In this document: one piece after another, positions 9,617 to 18,533 of the stretch
Layout: every line of letters starts with the position of its first letter
Numbering within the stretch: position 1 is the first letter of the stretch
NCBI RefSeq assembly: GCF_001595985.1
Contig: NZ_LOJJ01000003.1
Location: 186,001 to 250,000, forward strand
Source: Polynucleobacter sinensis
GTDB lineage: Bacteria > Pseudomonadota > Gammaproteobacteria > Burkholderiales > Burkholderiaceae
Reading direction: 5' to 3'
DNA: 64,000 bases
Program-made: the position numbers and the translations under genes
The notes under the pieces: generated by a model
The model's database searches: none
What the model saw: only the letters and a program-made list of their open reading frames with translations
Told to the model about the DNA's origin: nothing

Positions 9617-9901
9617 ATGTCTTCATATAAAGAGCTATTAGCGCAGCGCGAACAGCTGGACAAGCAGATTAAAGAAGCTATTCAGCGTGAAAAGGCTGAT
9701 GGAATTGCCAAGGCAAAACTGATTATTGAGCAATATGATTTAACGGCTTCTGATCTATTTAGTCGTAAATCTGGTGCTCGCAGTGGCGGTGGTAAGGTGG
9801 CTCCAAAATACCGCAATCCTGCTACTGGTGAAACCTGGACAGGTCGCGGCAAAGCACCTAAATGGATCGAGGGTAGAGATCGCAGTAACTACTTGATATA
9901 A
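9617..9901 (+). CDS. H-NS family nucleoid protein
   Basis: A 94-residue protein. The N-terminal helical oligomerisation region (MSSYKELLAQREQLDKQ) is followed by the C-terminal DNA-binding motif KYRNPATGETWTGRGKAPKW, the BpH3/Bv3F type of H-NS found in Burkholderiales. These proteins bind AT-rich minor grooves and silence acquired DNA. The ATG at 9617 with CGGAGAAAC upstream is preferred over a start 14 codons earlier. The preceding 200 bp is very AT-rich, as expected if the protein binds its own promoter (inference). Confidence 0.92.
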   Translation: MSSYKELLAQREQLDKQIKEAIQREKADGIAKAKLIIEQYDLTASDLFSRKSGARSGGGKVAPKYRNPATGETWTGRGKAPKWIEGRDRSNYLI

Positions 9902-9929
9902 GTTATTGATTTAAATAAATTTTATTAGA

Positions 9930-9968
9930 AATAAGGCTGATGATTTAACCCATCAGCCTTATTTTTTT
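9930..9968 (+). terminator. Rho-independent terminator after the H-NS gene
   Basis: An inverted repeat ATAAGGCTGATG (9931-9942) / CATCAGCCTTAT (9951-9962) with an 8-nt loop, followed by TTTTTT. On the minus strand the arms are also flanked by T-rich sequence, so it may also stop transcription from the convergent gene ending at 9984. Confidence 0.88.
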
Positions 9969-9983
9969 ATCTTTATATTGCCG

Positions 9984-10688
9984 TTATTGAGTGCATTTTC
10001 TATTGAGGGCTTGAATGAAAACGGATTCCAGTAATTGGTGTCTATTTGCGTCACCAAGAATCAGTTCTGGGTCTGGATTGGTTGCTGGGTAGCCAATAAT
10101 GAGAGGGTTTTGATCGATTAACCCCGTTTCTAGCTCCTTTTTTAGGGTTTGGGGGTGACCAGACCTGACGCCCAAGGTATTTTCATCTGCTAATCCCATC
10201 ACACCCGGATGGAGTTTGATGAATTCTTCATCCACCAGTATCGGAATACGCTGTGTGTCCTTGTTTTTGCTCAAATAATGAATCAGATGCACTTGCTCTA
10301 CTGGTGGAATCAGGGCATCCAAAAATATTAAATCTGGAGTAATGGAAACTGCCTTCATCAGCCCCTCGAGACTATCTACCGAAACTTCCATGTCAACTTT
10401 TAATTGCCAGGACTGGATAGATTCAATTAATTCATGGCTATTTTCAATTCTCCGGAATATACCCATAGCAATGCAATTTTGAGTTGATTTTTGACGCATG
10501 GCTCTTTTTCGGCGTGCTAACTGCTGATCTAGGGAGCTTGCTAGTATGCGCCGATGGCCGCCACGGGTTTTCCATGCAATTAACTCTCCCAATTCAACCA
10601 TTTTTTGTACTGTTCCTAAAGAAACCTGTAACACCTTGGCGCTTTGTCTAGTGCTTAAATATTCCATTTCTGGAGTTATTGCTTTCAT
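9984..10688 (-). CDS. Excisionase-type HTH protein with receiver-like C-terminal domain
   Basis: A 234-residue protein. Residues about 9-60 form a MerR/excisionase-like HTH (YLSTRQSAKVLQVSLGTVQK, then ELIAWKTRGGHRRI). Residues about 75-200 look like a response-regulator receiver fold with LIFLDALIPP at the phospho-acceptor strand. The aspartate in FLDAL could be the acceptor site, but other receiver landmarks are weak. I do not recognise a named family member. It converges on the H-NS gene and lies 288 bp upstream of the sucA operon on the opposite strand. Confidence 0.7.
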   Translation of the reverse strand: MKAITPEMEYLSTRQSAKVLQVSLGTVQKMVELGELIAWKTRGGHRRILASSLDQQLARRKRAMRQKSTQNCIAMGIFRRIENSHELIESIQSWQLKVDMEVSVDSLEGLMKAVSITPDLIFLDALIPPVEQVHLIHYLSKNKDTQRIPILVDEEFIKLHPGVMGLADENTLGVRSGHPQTLKKELETGLIDQNPLIIGYPATNPDPELILGDANRHQLLESVFIQALNRKCTQ

Positions 10689-10740
10689 ATTTTATTAATC
10701 CCATTAATTCATTTGAAGATTTAGAGAATACGAATCAATA

Positions 10741-10887
10741 ATGAAGGAATCTGTCAGGAGCGGTTTAAATGAGGGTAGGAAAATTCTTATTCAGCCTCTA
10801 AATAGGGAAATACCCCCAACCCCCTATAAATCAGGGAAAGCCCTTTATGTGTCAAAGGGTAATCGTGTTAAATTAACGAGGTTGTAA
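10741..10887 (+). CDS. Possible 48-residue peptide in the sucA leader
   Basis: An open frame of 48 codons from ATG 10741 to TAA 10887, encoding a basic peptide ending YVSKGNRVKLTRL. No strong SD precedes it and I recognise no family. It occupies about half of the 288-bp gap before the sucA operon. The alternative is that this is simply an untranslated leader and promoter region. Downstream, at 10958-10970, TCGGG-AAA-CCCGA forms a small hairpin just before the sucA ribosome-binding site. Confidence 0.28.
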   Translation: MKESVRSGLNEGRKILIQPLNREIPPTPYKSGKALYVSKGNRVKLTRL

Positions 10888-10985
10888 CAGTATTCGCACA
10901 GATCAATTCGTTAAGCGGTATAGCCGTAGAGCGAATGGTTTTAACCACAGTTTTTATTCGGGAAACCCGATGAAAGGTGAGCATC

Positions 10986-13844
10986 ATGATGCAGGATCAA
11001 AGAGATAATTCCTATCTCTTCGGTGGAAACGCCCCTTACGTAGAGGAACTCTACGAATCTTACTTGCACGATCCGGCTTCCGTTGCCGATCATTGGCGAG
11101 ACTATTTTGATAATGTGAAGCAAAAGCCTGCAGCCGACGGTTCTTCTCGAACCGACGTTGCCCATGGTCCTATTGTTGCTTCCTTTGCGGAGCGCGCAAA
11201 GCAGGGTCCGATTAGAACGGTTTCTGCGGATTCTGCGGATTCAGAAATGGGTCGCAAGCGCGTAGCTGTTCAGCAGTTAATTGCGGCATATCGCAACGTT
11301 GGTAATCGTTGGGCGGATATTGATCCGTTAAAGCGCAGTGAGCGTCCTGATATTCCTGAATTAGATCCAGCTTTCTATGGCTTTACTGATGGCGATATGG
11401 ATATCGTCTTCAACACAAGCAATACCTTCTTTGGTAAGAATGAAATGAGCTTGCGTGATTTATTGCAAGCTCTGCGTGATACATACTGCGGCAAGATTGG
11501 TGCTGAGTACATGTATATCGCCGACCAGAAGATTAAAAAATGGTGGCAAGAAAAGTTAGAGTCGATTCGTTCGGCTCCAAGATTTAATGTTGATGAGAAG
11601 CGTCAAATCTTAGATCGCGTAACAGCGGCGGAAGGTTTGGAGCGCTATCTGCAAGCGAAATACGTTGGTCAAAAACGATTCTCACTAGAGGGTGGTGAAA
11701 GCTTCATTGCCTGTATGGATGAGTTGATTCGTGAGGCTGGTGCTAAAGGCGTTCAAGAGATTGTCATTGGCATGGCCCACCGTGGCCGTCTCAACGTGCT
11801 GGTAAATACTTTAGGCAAAATGCCTACAGATTTGTTTGCTGAGTTCGAGCACAAGGGCCCAGAGACATTGCCAGCAGGCGATGTGAAGTATCACCAAGGT
11901 TTCTCGAGTGATATTTCCACTCCGGCTGGTCCAGTTCATCTATCACTAGCATTCAATCCTTCCCACTTAGAGATTGTTAACCCTGTGGTTGAGGGTTCTG
12001 CGCGCGCTCGTATGGAGCGTCGCGGAGATATGTTGGGTGAGCAAGTGATGCCAGTGTTGGTTCATGGTGATGCGGCGATCGCAGGCCAGGGCGTGATGCA
12101 GGAAACTCTCGCGATGGCTGAGGTTCGCGGTTATTCCACAGGTGGAACAGTGCATATCGTGATTAATAATCAGATTGGATTTACCACCTCTGATCCACGC
12201 GATTTGCGTTCTAGCTTGTATTGCACCGACATCATGAAAGTGATTGATGCGCCGGTATTGCATGTCAATGGTGATGATCCTGAGGCGGTGGTATTGGCAA
12301 CAAAATTGGCTGTGGAATTCCGCACTCAGTTCCATAAAGATGTGGCGGTGGATATCGTTTGCTTCCGTAAATTGGGTCACAACGAACAAGATACGCCAGC
12401 AATGACTCAGCCCTTGATGTACAAAATTATTGCAGCCCATCCTGGCACGCGTAAGTTGTACGCCGATAAGTTAGAAGCCCAAGGCGTATTGCCAGCAGGT
12501 ACTGGCGACTTGATGGTCAAAGAATATCGTGCAGCCATGGATGCAGGTAAGCAGACATCCGACCCGGTTTTGAGTAACTTTAAGGGTAAGTTTGCAGTAG
12601 ATTGGGCACCATTCTTAAATAAAAAATGGACCGATGAGGCCGATACAGCAATTCCATTAACAGAGTGGAAGCGCTTGGCTGAGAAGATCTCTACGATTCC
12701 TGATGACTTTAAAGCGCATCCACTGGTTGAGAAGGTCTATAAAGATCGTGCTGCCATGGGTCGCGGTGAAGCCAATATCGACTGGGGCATGGGGGAGCAT
12801 ATGGCTTTCGCATCCTTAGTAGCTAGTGGCTACCCAGTGCGCCTATCTGGTGAGGATAGCGGTCGCGGTACATTTACCCACCGTCATGCTGTTCTGCATA
12901 ACCAAAATCGCGAAAAATGGGATACCGGAACTTATGTGGCGCTTCAGCACGTTACTAAAGATCAGGCACCATTTACTGTCATTGACTCCATTCTTTCCGA
13001 AGAAGCGGTTCTTGGCTTTGAGTATGGCTACGCAGCAGCAGAGCCAAATACTTTGACTATTTGGGAAGCGCAGTTTGGCGACTTTGCCAACGGTGCTCAA
13101 GTAGTTATCGACCAATTTATTGCTTCAGGCGAAGTGAAGTGGGGTCGCGCAAATGGTTTAGTCATGATGTTGCCTCATGGTTATGAGGGTCAAGGCCCAG
13201 AGCATTCATCTGCACGCTTAGAGCGCTTCATGCAGTTATGCGCCGACACCAATATGCAGGTGATTCAACCAACTACAGCATCGCAAATCTTCCACGTCTT
13301 GCGTCGCCAAATGATTCGTCAGTTCCGCAAACCCCTGATTTTGATGACTCCAAAATCATTGTTGCGTAACAAGGAAGCTGCTTCACCGTTGACTGAGTTT
13401 ACTAAGGGTGGATTCCAAACCATTCTGCCTGAGCGTGATGAAACCATTGATGCGAAAAAGGTGACCCGACTTTTGATGTGCTCTGGTAAGGTCTATTACG
13501 ACTTAGCTAAAACTCGTACTGAGAAGAAGCAGGACGAAGTTGCAATCATTCGCTTGGAGCAGTTGTATCCATTCCCGCATAAAGCTTTGGCTGCTGAGTT
13601 GAAGAAGTATCCAAATCTTGAAGAGATTGTGTGGTGTCAGGACGAACCACAAAATCAAGGCGCTTGGTTCTTTGTTCAGCACAATATTTTGGAGAACATG
13701 ACTGAGGGAATGAAGTTGGGATATGCCGGACGTCCTGCATCAGCTTCGCCCGCTTGTGGATATGCCCATCTTCACCAGGAACAATTGAAATCTCTTTTGA
13801 CAGCAGCATTTGCAAAACTCAAGGGTTATGTCATTACGAAGTAA
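10986..13844 (+). CDS. sucA: 2-oxoglutarate dehydrogenase E1 component
   Basis: A thiamine-diphosphate-dependent E1 of about 952 residues that decarboxylates 2-oxoglutarate in the TCA cycle. The N-terminus NSYLFGGNAPYVEELYE is the E2-contact helix. EIVIGMAHRGRLNVLVN and the HGDAAIAGQGVMQE / VINNQIGFTTSDPRDLRSS region form the ThDP site. LSGEDSGRGTFTHRHAVLH is the C-terminal pyrimidine-domain signature. A GTG at 10977 is in frame, but ATG 10986 or 10989 fits the AAAGGTGAG SD better. First gene of odhA-odhB-lpd-zapE. ThDP would be supplied by the thi genes at the other end of the window. Confidence 0.97.
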   Translation: MMQDQRDNSYLFGGNAPYVEELYESYLHDPASVADHWRDYFDNVKQKPAADGSSRTDVAHGPIVASFAERAKQGPIRTVSADSADSEMGRKRVAVQQLIAAYRNVGNRWADIDPLKRSERPDIPELDPAFYGFTDGDMDIVFNTSNTFFGKNEMSLRDLLQALRDTYCGKIGAEYMYIADQKIKKWWQEKLESIRSAPRFNVDEKRQILDRVTAAEGLERYLQAKYVGQKRFSLEGGESFIACMDELIREAGAKGVQEIVIGMAHRGRLNVLVNTLGKMPTDLFAEFEHKGPETLPAGDVKYHQGFSSDISTPAGPVHLSLAFNPSHLEIVNPVVEGSARARMERRGDMLGEQVMPVLVHGDAAIAGQGVMQETLAMAEVRGYSTGGTVHIVINNQIGFTTSDPRDLRSSLYCTDIMKVIDAPVLHVNGDDPEAVVLATKLAVEFRTQFHKDVAVDIVCFRKLGHNEQDTPAMTQPLMYKIIAAHPGTRKLYADKLEAQGVLPAGTGDLMVKEYRAAMDAGKQTSDPVLSNFKGKFAVDWAPFLNKKWTDEADTAIPLTEWKRLAEKISTIPDDFKAHPLVEKVYKDRAAMGRGEANIDWGMGEHMAFASLVASGYPVRLSGEDSGRGTFTHRHAVLHNQNREKWDTGTYVALQHVTKDQAPFTVIDSILSEEAVLGFEYGYAAAEPNTLTIWEAQFGDFANGAQVVIDQFIASGEVKWGRANGLVMMLPHGYEGQGPEHSSARLERFMQLCADTNMQVIQPTTASQIFHVLRRQMIRQFRKPLILMTPKSLLRNKEAASPLTEFTKGGFQTILPERDETIDAKKVTRLLMCSGKVYYDLAKTRTEKKQDEVAIIRLEQLYPFPHKALAAELKKYPNLEEIVWCQDEPQNQGAWFFVQHNILENMTEGMKLGYAGRPASASPACGYAHLHQEQLKSLLTAAFAKLKGYVITK

Positions 13845-13886
13845 TCGTAGACATCGCTCATATACAAACATTAAATAGGATTAATC

Positions 13887-15092
13887 ATGGCTATTTTTGA
13901 AGTTAAAGTTCCTCAGCTCTCTGAGTCAGTAGCAGAAGCTACTTTGTTGCAATGGAAGAAGAAAGTCGGAGATGCTGTTGGTCAAGACGAGATCTTGATT
14001 GAAATTGAAACAGACAAAGTGGTATTGGAGGTTCCAGCGCCTTCTGCTGGTGTATTGACAGAAATTGTTGTTGCTGACGGTGGCACTGTTGTTGCAGAGC
14101 AGTTGATTGCAAAAATTGATAGCACTGCGGTTGCTTCTGCTGCACCTTCTGCAACCGCGCCAGCACCGGCTGCTGCTCCTGCTGCCGTAGCGACTCCAGC
14201 TGCCGCTTCTGCTAAATCATCCGGGGCTTCTGCAGCACCTTCTGCTGCTAAAATTCTTGCGGAAAATAATATCAGCGCTGGTCAAGTTGCCGGCTCTGGC
14301 CGTGATGGTCGTGTTACCAAGGGAGATGCGTTGAATGCTGTTGCTGGTGGCGCAAAATCTGCTCTACCAAGCGCACCAATTCCTACTGGTGATCGCCCAG
14401 AAGAGCGCGTACCAATGAGCCGTTTGCGTGCACGTATTGCTGAACGCTTGCTTGAATCCCAGGCTAACAATGCCATCTTGACTACATTCAATGAAGTCAA
14501 TATGGCCCCAGTAATTGCGATGCGCAATAAGTACAAAGATCAGTTTGAGAAAGTTCACGGTGTGAAGTTGGGCTTTATGTCTTTCTTTGTTAAGGCAGCA
14601 ACTCATGCATTAAAGAAATTCCCATTGTTAAATGCTTCCGTTGATGGCAATGACATCGTGTATCACGGTTATTTTGATATCGGTATCGCAGTGAGTTCGC
14701 CACGTGGTTTAGTGGTACCTATTTTGCGCGATGTTGATCAAATGAATTTAGCTGATATCGAGAAGAAGATTGCAGAGTTTGGCGTGAAAGCGCGCGAAGG
14801 CAAGTTATCTATTGAAGAGTTGACTGGTGGCACCTTCTCCATCTCTAACGGTGGTGTATTTGGATCTATGCTTTCTACTCCAATTATTAATCCTCCGCAG
14901 TCTGCAATCTTGGGTATTCATGCAACTAAAGAACGTGCAGTAGTGGAAAACGGTCAGGTTGTCGTTCGCCCAATTAACTATCTTGCATTGTCTTATGACC
15001 ATCGCATTATTGATGGTCGTGAAGCTGTGCTTGGTTTGGTTGCTATGAAGGATGCTTTGGAAGATCCTTCACGTCTCCTTCTTGATTTGTAA
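13887..15092 (+). CDS. sucB: Dihydrolipoyl succinyltransferase (E2 of 2-oxoglutarate dehydrogenase)
   Basis: A 401-residue E2 core. The lipoyl domain (residues 1-78) has the lipoylated lysine in ETDKVVLE (Lys44). An Ala/Pro-rich linker spans about 85-125, the E3-binding domain about 120-155 ([19 protein letters not shown]), and the catalytic acyltransferase about 170-401 ends with [12 protein letters not shown]. It starts 42 bp after sucA. It transfers the succinyl group to CoA and passes electrons to Lpd. Confidence 0.97.
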   Translation: MAIFEVKVPQLSESVAEATLLQWKKKVGDAVGQDEILIEIETDKVVLEVPAPSAGVLTEIVVADGGTVVAEQLIAKIDSTAVASAAPSATAPAPAAAPAAVATPAAASAKSSGASAAPSAAKILAENNISAGQVAGSGRDGRVTKGDALNAVAGGAKSALPSAPIPTGDRPEERVPMSRLRARIAERLLESQANNAILTTFNEVNMAPVIAMRNKYKDQFEKVHGVKLGFMSFFVKAATHALKKFPLLNASVDGNDIVYHGYFDIGIAVSSPRGLVVPILRDVDQMNLADIEKKIAEFGVKAREGKLSIEELTGGTFSISNGGVFGSMLSTPIINPPQSAILGIHATKERAVVENGQVVVRPINYLALSYDHRIIDGREAVLGLVAMKDALEDPSRLLLDL

Positions 15093-15103
15093 GAGGGATA
15101 GTC

Positions 15104-16540
15104 ATGAGTCAATCATTTGATGTATTGGTTATTGGTGGTGGCCCCGGTGGCTACATCGCCGCTATTCGTGCTGCGCAATTGGGCTTTAAGGTAGCTTGCG
15201 CTGAATCGAATGCTTACGATGATCCAAAGGGTGAACCACGCCTAGGCGGCACTTGCTTAAATGTAGGCTGCATTCCTTCCAAAGCCTTGCTGGCCTCTTC
15301 TGAAGAGTTTGAAAAGATTAGTCATCATGTGGCTGATCATGGCATTACCGTTGGTTCGGTGAAGTTGGATTCTGGAAAGATGATCGCTCGTAAAGATGCG
15401 ATTGTTACCAAGATGACTGCGGGTATTCAATTCTTATTCCGCAAAAACAAAATCACTTTATTAAAGGGTCACGCTTCATTTGAAGGTAAGGGCGCTGATG
15501 GCTATCAGGTCAAAATTGATGGCAAAGATAAAGAGACTGTTACTGCGAAGAATGTGATTATTGCTACTGGCTCTAAGGCTCGTCATTTGCCGAACATTCC
15601 TGTTGATAACGTTCTGATTAGCGATAACGAAGGCGGTCTTAAATTTGACTCCATTCCTAAGAAGCTTGGCGTGATTGGCGCGGGTGTGATTGGCTTGGAA
15701 TTGGGCTCTGTGTGGCGTCGTGTCGGTTCTGATGTCACTATTCTTGAAGCTCTGCCAACTTTCTTGGGTGCTTGTGATCAAGGCATCGCAAAAGAAGCCC
15801 AGAAGATTTTTACGAAGCAGGGCCTAAAGCTCAATATGGGCGTGAAGATCGGTGAAGTGAAGGCCGATAAAAAGGGTGTTGTTGTTAACTACACCGATAG
15901 CGAAGGTAAGGCTCAGAAGCTTGAGTGTGATCGCTTAATTGTTTCTGTCGGTCGCGTTCCAAATACTGAGAAATTAGGTCTAGATAAGATTGGTTTGAAA
16001 GTAGATGAGCGTGGCTTCATTCCAATTGATGACCATACTTGCGCAACCGCTGCTCCTGGGGTCTATGCGGTAGGTGACGTCGTGCGTGGACCTATGTTGG
16101 CGCATAAAGCTGAAGACGAAGGCGTGTTGGTTGCTGAAGTTATCGCTGGCCAAAAACCTCATATCGATTACAACTGCATTCCTTGGGTTATCTACACTGA
16201 TCCTGAAATTGCTTGGGTTGGTAAAACCGAACAGCAACTCAAAGAGGCTGGTATTGCTTATAAAGCGGGCCAGTTCCCATTTGCCGCTAACGGTCGTGCT
16301 CTAGGTATGGATCGTGCCGATGGTTTCGTAAAGGTATTTGCAGATGCTAAGACCGATGAAATCCTGGGTGTTCATATTATTGGACCAAATGCTTCTGATT
16401 TAATTGCTGAAGCTGCTGTAGCGATGGAGTTCAAAGCGGCAGCTGAAGATATTGCTCGTATCTGTCATCCGCATCCAAGCTTGTCTGAAGTGATGCGCGA
16501 AGCCGCTTTAGCGACAGATTCACGCGCATTAAATATGTAA
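15104..16540 (+). CDS. lpdA: Dihydrolipoyl dehydrogenase (E3)
   Basis: A 478-residue flavoprotein disulfide reductase. The N-terminal FAD motif is VIGGGPGGYIAA (about 9-20), the redox disulfide GGTCLNVGCIPSK has Cys51 and Cys56, the NAD motif is GVIGAGVIGLELGSVW (about 187-202), and the C-terminal catalytic HPHPSLSE has the His-Glu pair. It reoxidises the lipoyl arm of E2. It lies 11 bp after sucB with AGAGGG upstream. Its TAA abuts the zapE start, and both genes use the same reading frame. Confidence 0.97.
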   Translation: MSQSFDVLVIGGGPGGYIAAIRAAQLGFKVACAESNAYDDPKGEPRLGGTCLNVGCIPSKALLASSEEFEKISHHVADHGITVGSVKLDSGKMIARKDAIVTKMTAGIQFLFRKNKITLLKGHASFEGKGADGYQVKIDGKDKETVTAKNVIIATGSKARHLPNIPVDNVLISDNEGGLKFDSIPKKLGVIGAGVIGLELGSVWRRVGSDVTILEALPTFLGACDQGIAKEAQKIFTKQGLKLNMGVKIGEVKADKKGVVVNYTDSEGKAQKLECDRLIVSVGRVPNTEKLGLDKIGLKVDERGFIPIDDHTCATAAPGVYAVGDVVRGPMLAHKAEDEGVLVAEVIAGQKPHIDYNCIPWVIYTDPEIAWVGKTEQQLKEAGIAYKAGQFPFAANGRALGMDRADGFVKVFADAKTDEILGVHIIGPNASDLIAEAAVAMEFKAAAEDIARICHPHPSLSEVMREAALATDSRALNM

Positions 16541-17644
16541 TTGAAAGCATTAGAGTATTACCATCAAGAGTTAAAGGCGCGCGGGTATCAAAGTGATCCC
16601 GCGCAGCTTGCTGCCATCGAGCGCTTGCAGCGTTGTGAAGATGAGTGGATTGCCTACAAAAAAATTCGCAGTAGTGGATTAAAAAAGAAACTCTTTAAGC
16701 CGAAGTTGCCTCGCGGTGTTTATCTTTGGGGCGGAGTAGGTAGAGGCAAATCATTTCTCATGGACTGCTTTTATGCGGCCTCACCTTTAGAGAAAAAAAT
16801 TCGTATTCACTTTCACGAGTTCATGCGTGAAGTTCATCGCGAGCTTCATGAGCTATCCGGCTTAGCCGATCCATTAGATGAATTGTCCAAAAGAATTGCT
16901 AAGCGCTATCGACTGATTTGTTTTGATGAGTTTCATATCAATGACATTGCTGATGCGATGATTTTGTATCGCCTCCTCAGCGCCCTGTTCGAGGATCGCG
17001 TGCAGTTTGTGATGACCTCCAACTATCAGCCAAGTACGCTTTATCCAAATGGCTTACATCGCGATCGTTTGCTACCTGCGATTAAGTTGCTAGAAGACAA
17101 GCTTGATGTGATGAACGTGGATGCTGGTAATGATTACCGTCGAGTGCAGATGGCCCAAGTGGAGGCTTATCTCACCCCTTTAACTGCTGAAACACATGTA
17201 ACCCTCATGCAAATGTTTCAAACGCTGATTGGCAATCAAAAGGAAACTTCTAGGCCTGTCCTTCGAATTGAGTCTCGCGAACTCAGGCCGCTTCATATGG
17301 CCGAAGGGGTCGTTTGGTTTGACTTTCAGACCCTGTGTTGTGGTCCTCGGTCACAAAACGACTATTTGGAGATTGCCAACCAGTTTCATACGGTCATTCT
17401 GTCGGGGGTGCCTTACATGCCCCCCAAAATGACCAATGAGGCCCGTCGCTTTATTTGGTTAATTGATGTTTTATATGACCATAAGATCAAATTGATCATT
17501 TCAGCGGAGGTTCCTGCCACGGAGCTCTATACAGAGGGCCAAATTACCGGGGAATTCTCCAGAACGGTCTCCCGCCTCATAGAAATGCAGTCCCGCGACT
17601 ATTTAGATGCTCCCCGTCGAGTGATTGACACCAGCTTGACCTAA
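16541..17644 (+). CDS. zapE: AFG1-family ATPase ZapE
   Basis: A 367-residue P-loop ATPase. Walker A is WGGVGRGKSFLMD (about residues 64-76) and Walker B is LICFDEFHIND (about 126-136). ZapE in E. coli associates with the division ring under low oxygen; the eukaryotic AFG1 homologue acts in mitochondrial protein quality control. The start is TTG at 16541, directly after the lpd stop, because no other in-frame start lies near the conserved N-terminus. This implies close coupling to lpd translation. Confidence 0.92.
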   Translation: MKALEYYHQELKARGYQSDPAQLAAIERLQRCEDEWIAYKKIRSSGLKKKLFKPKLPRGVYLWGGVGRGKSFLMDCFYAASPLEKKIRIHFHEFMREVHRELHELSGLADPLDELSKRIAKRYRLICFDEFHINDIADAMILYRLLSALFEDRVQFVMTSNYQPSTLYPNGLHRDRLLPAIKLLEDKLDVMNVDAGNDYRRVQMAQVEAYLTPLTAETHVTLMQMFQTLIGNQKETSRPVLRIESRELRPLHMAEGVVWFDFQTLCCGPRSQNDYLEIANQFHTVILSGVPYMPPKMTNEARRFIWLIDVLYDHKIKLIISAEVPATELYTEGQITGEFSRTVSRLIEMQSRDYLDAPRRVIDTSLT

Positions 17645-17653
17645 AATAGGGTC

Positions 17654-18502
17654 ATGTCTAGCAATTCCAGCATAAATGCTGATCTTCACTGCCATTCTGT
17701 CGTCTCCGACGGGACTTTAAGTCCTGAGGAGTTGGCTGAACGTGCGCATGCTAACGGGGTTCATCTTTGGGCGTTGACTGACCATGATGAGTTAGGCGGC
17801 CAGTCGCGTGCGAAGGGTGCTGCCGAAGCCTTGGGAATGAACTATCTCTCTGGGGTTGAGATTTCAGTCACTTGGATGGGGCAAACCATCCATATAGTCG
17901 GGCTTGGGATTGACGCTACCCATTCTGGGATTTTGGAGGGTTTGCGCCAAACTCGTGCAGGCCGCGGCAATCGTGCCAAATTAATGGCAGATCAATTACT
18001 CAGGGCTGGGATTCCAGGTGCTTATGAAGGCGCCCTGCATTTTGCCGGTAACCATGAGTTGATTTCGAGAACTCACTTCGCACGCTATTTAGTGGAGCAG
18101 GGCGTTTGCCGGGATACCGACCATGTTTTCAAAAACTATTTGGTTGAAGATAAGCCAGGTTATGTTCCACATTCGTGGGCTACCCTGGATGATGCCGTAG
18201 CTTGGATTAAAGGTGCTGGTGGTGTTGCTGTGATTGCTCATCCAGGGCGCTACAAGCTTAATGCCATGCAGATGGATGAGTTATATAAACACTTCAAGGA
18301 AATCGGTGGCGTGGCGATCGAAGTGATCACCGGAAGTCATAGTCCAAATCAATATCAGACTTATGGCAAGATTGCACAGCACTATGGATTTTTAGCTTCC
18401 CGAGGATCTGATTTTCATGATCCAGGTGAAAGTTATACCGATCTCGGAACTTTGCCGCATTTGCCCGAGCATTTAACACCGGTGTGGTCACTTTTTCATT
18501 AA
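17654..18502 (+). CDS. PHP-domain phosphoesterase (YciV/RNase AM type)
   Basis: A 282-residue PHP protein. Metal-binding motifs are DLHCHSVVSDGT (about residues 10-21), WALTDHDE (38-45) and, near the C-terminus, SRGSDFHDPG. In E. coli the homologue YciV (RNase AM) is a 5'-3' exonuclease acting on short RNA and on 5S/16S/23S rRNA ends, and other members hydrolyse 3',5'-bisphosphonucleotides. It starts 9 bp after zapE and is followed 31 bp later by trpS. Confidence 0.88.
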   Translation: MSSNSSINADLHCHSVVSDGTLSPEELAERAHANGVHLWALTDHDELGGQSRAKGAAEALGMNYLSGVEISVTWMGQTIHIVGLGIDATHSGILEGLRQTRAGRGNRAKLMADQLLRAGIPGAYEGALHFAGNHELISRTHFARYLVEQGVCRDTDHVFKNYLVEDKPGYVPHSWATLDDAVAWIKGAGGVAVIAHPGRYKLNAMQMDELYKHFKEIGGVAIEVITGSHSPNQYQTYGKIAQHYGFLASRGSDFHDPGESYTDLGTLPHLPEHLTPVWSLFH

Positions 18503-18533
18503 CCTTTTTTACTCTTAAATAATAAAGATCAAG

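Noticed and set aside
11967-12440. A 157-codon minus-strand frame inside sucA
   Set aside because: It is antisense to a conserved, well-recognised enzyme and has no family match; a shadow frame.
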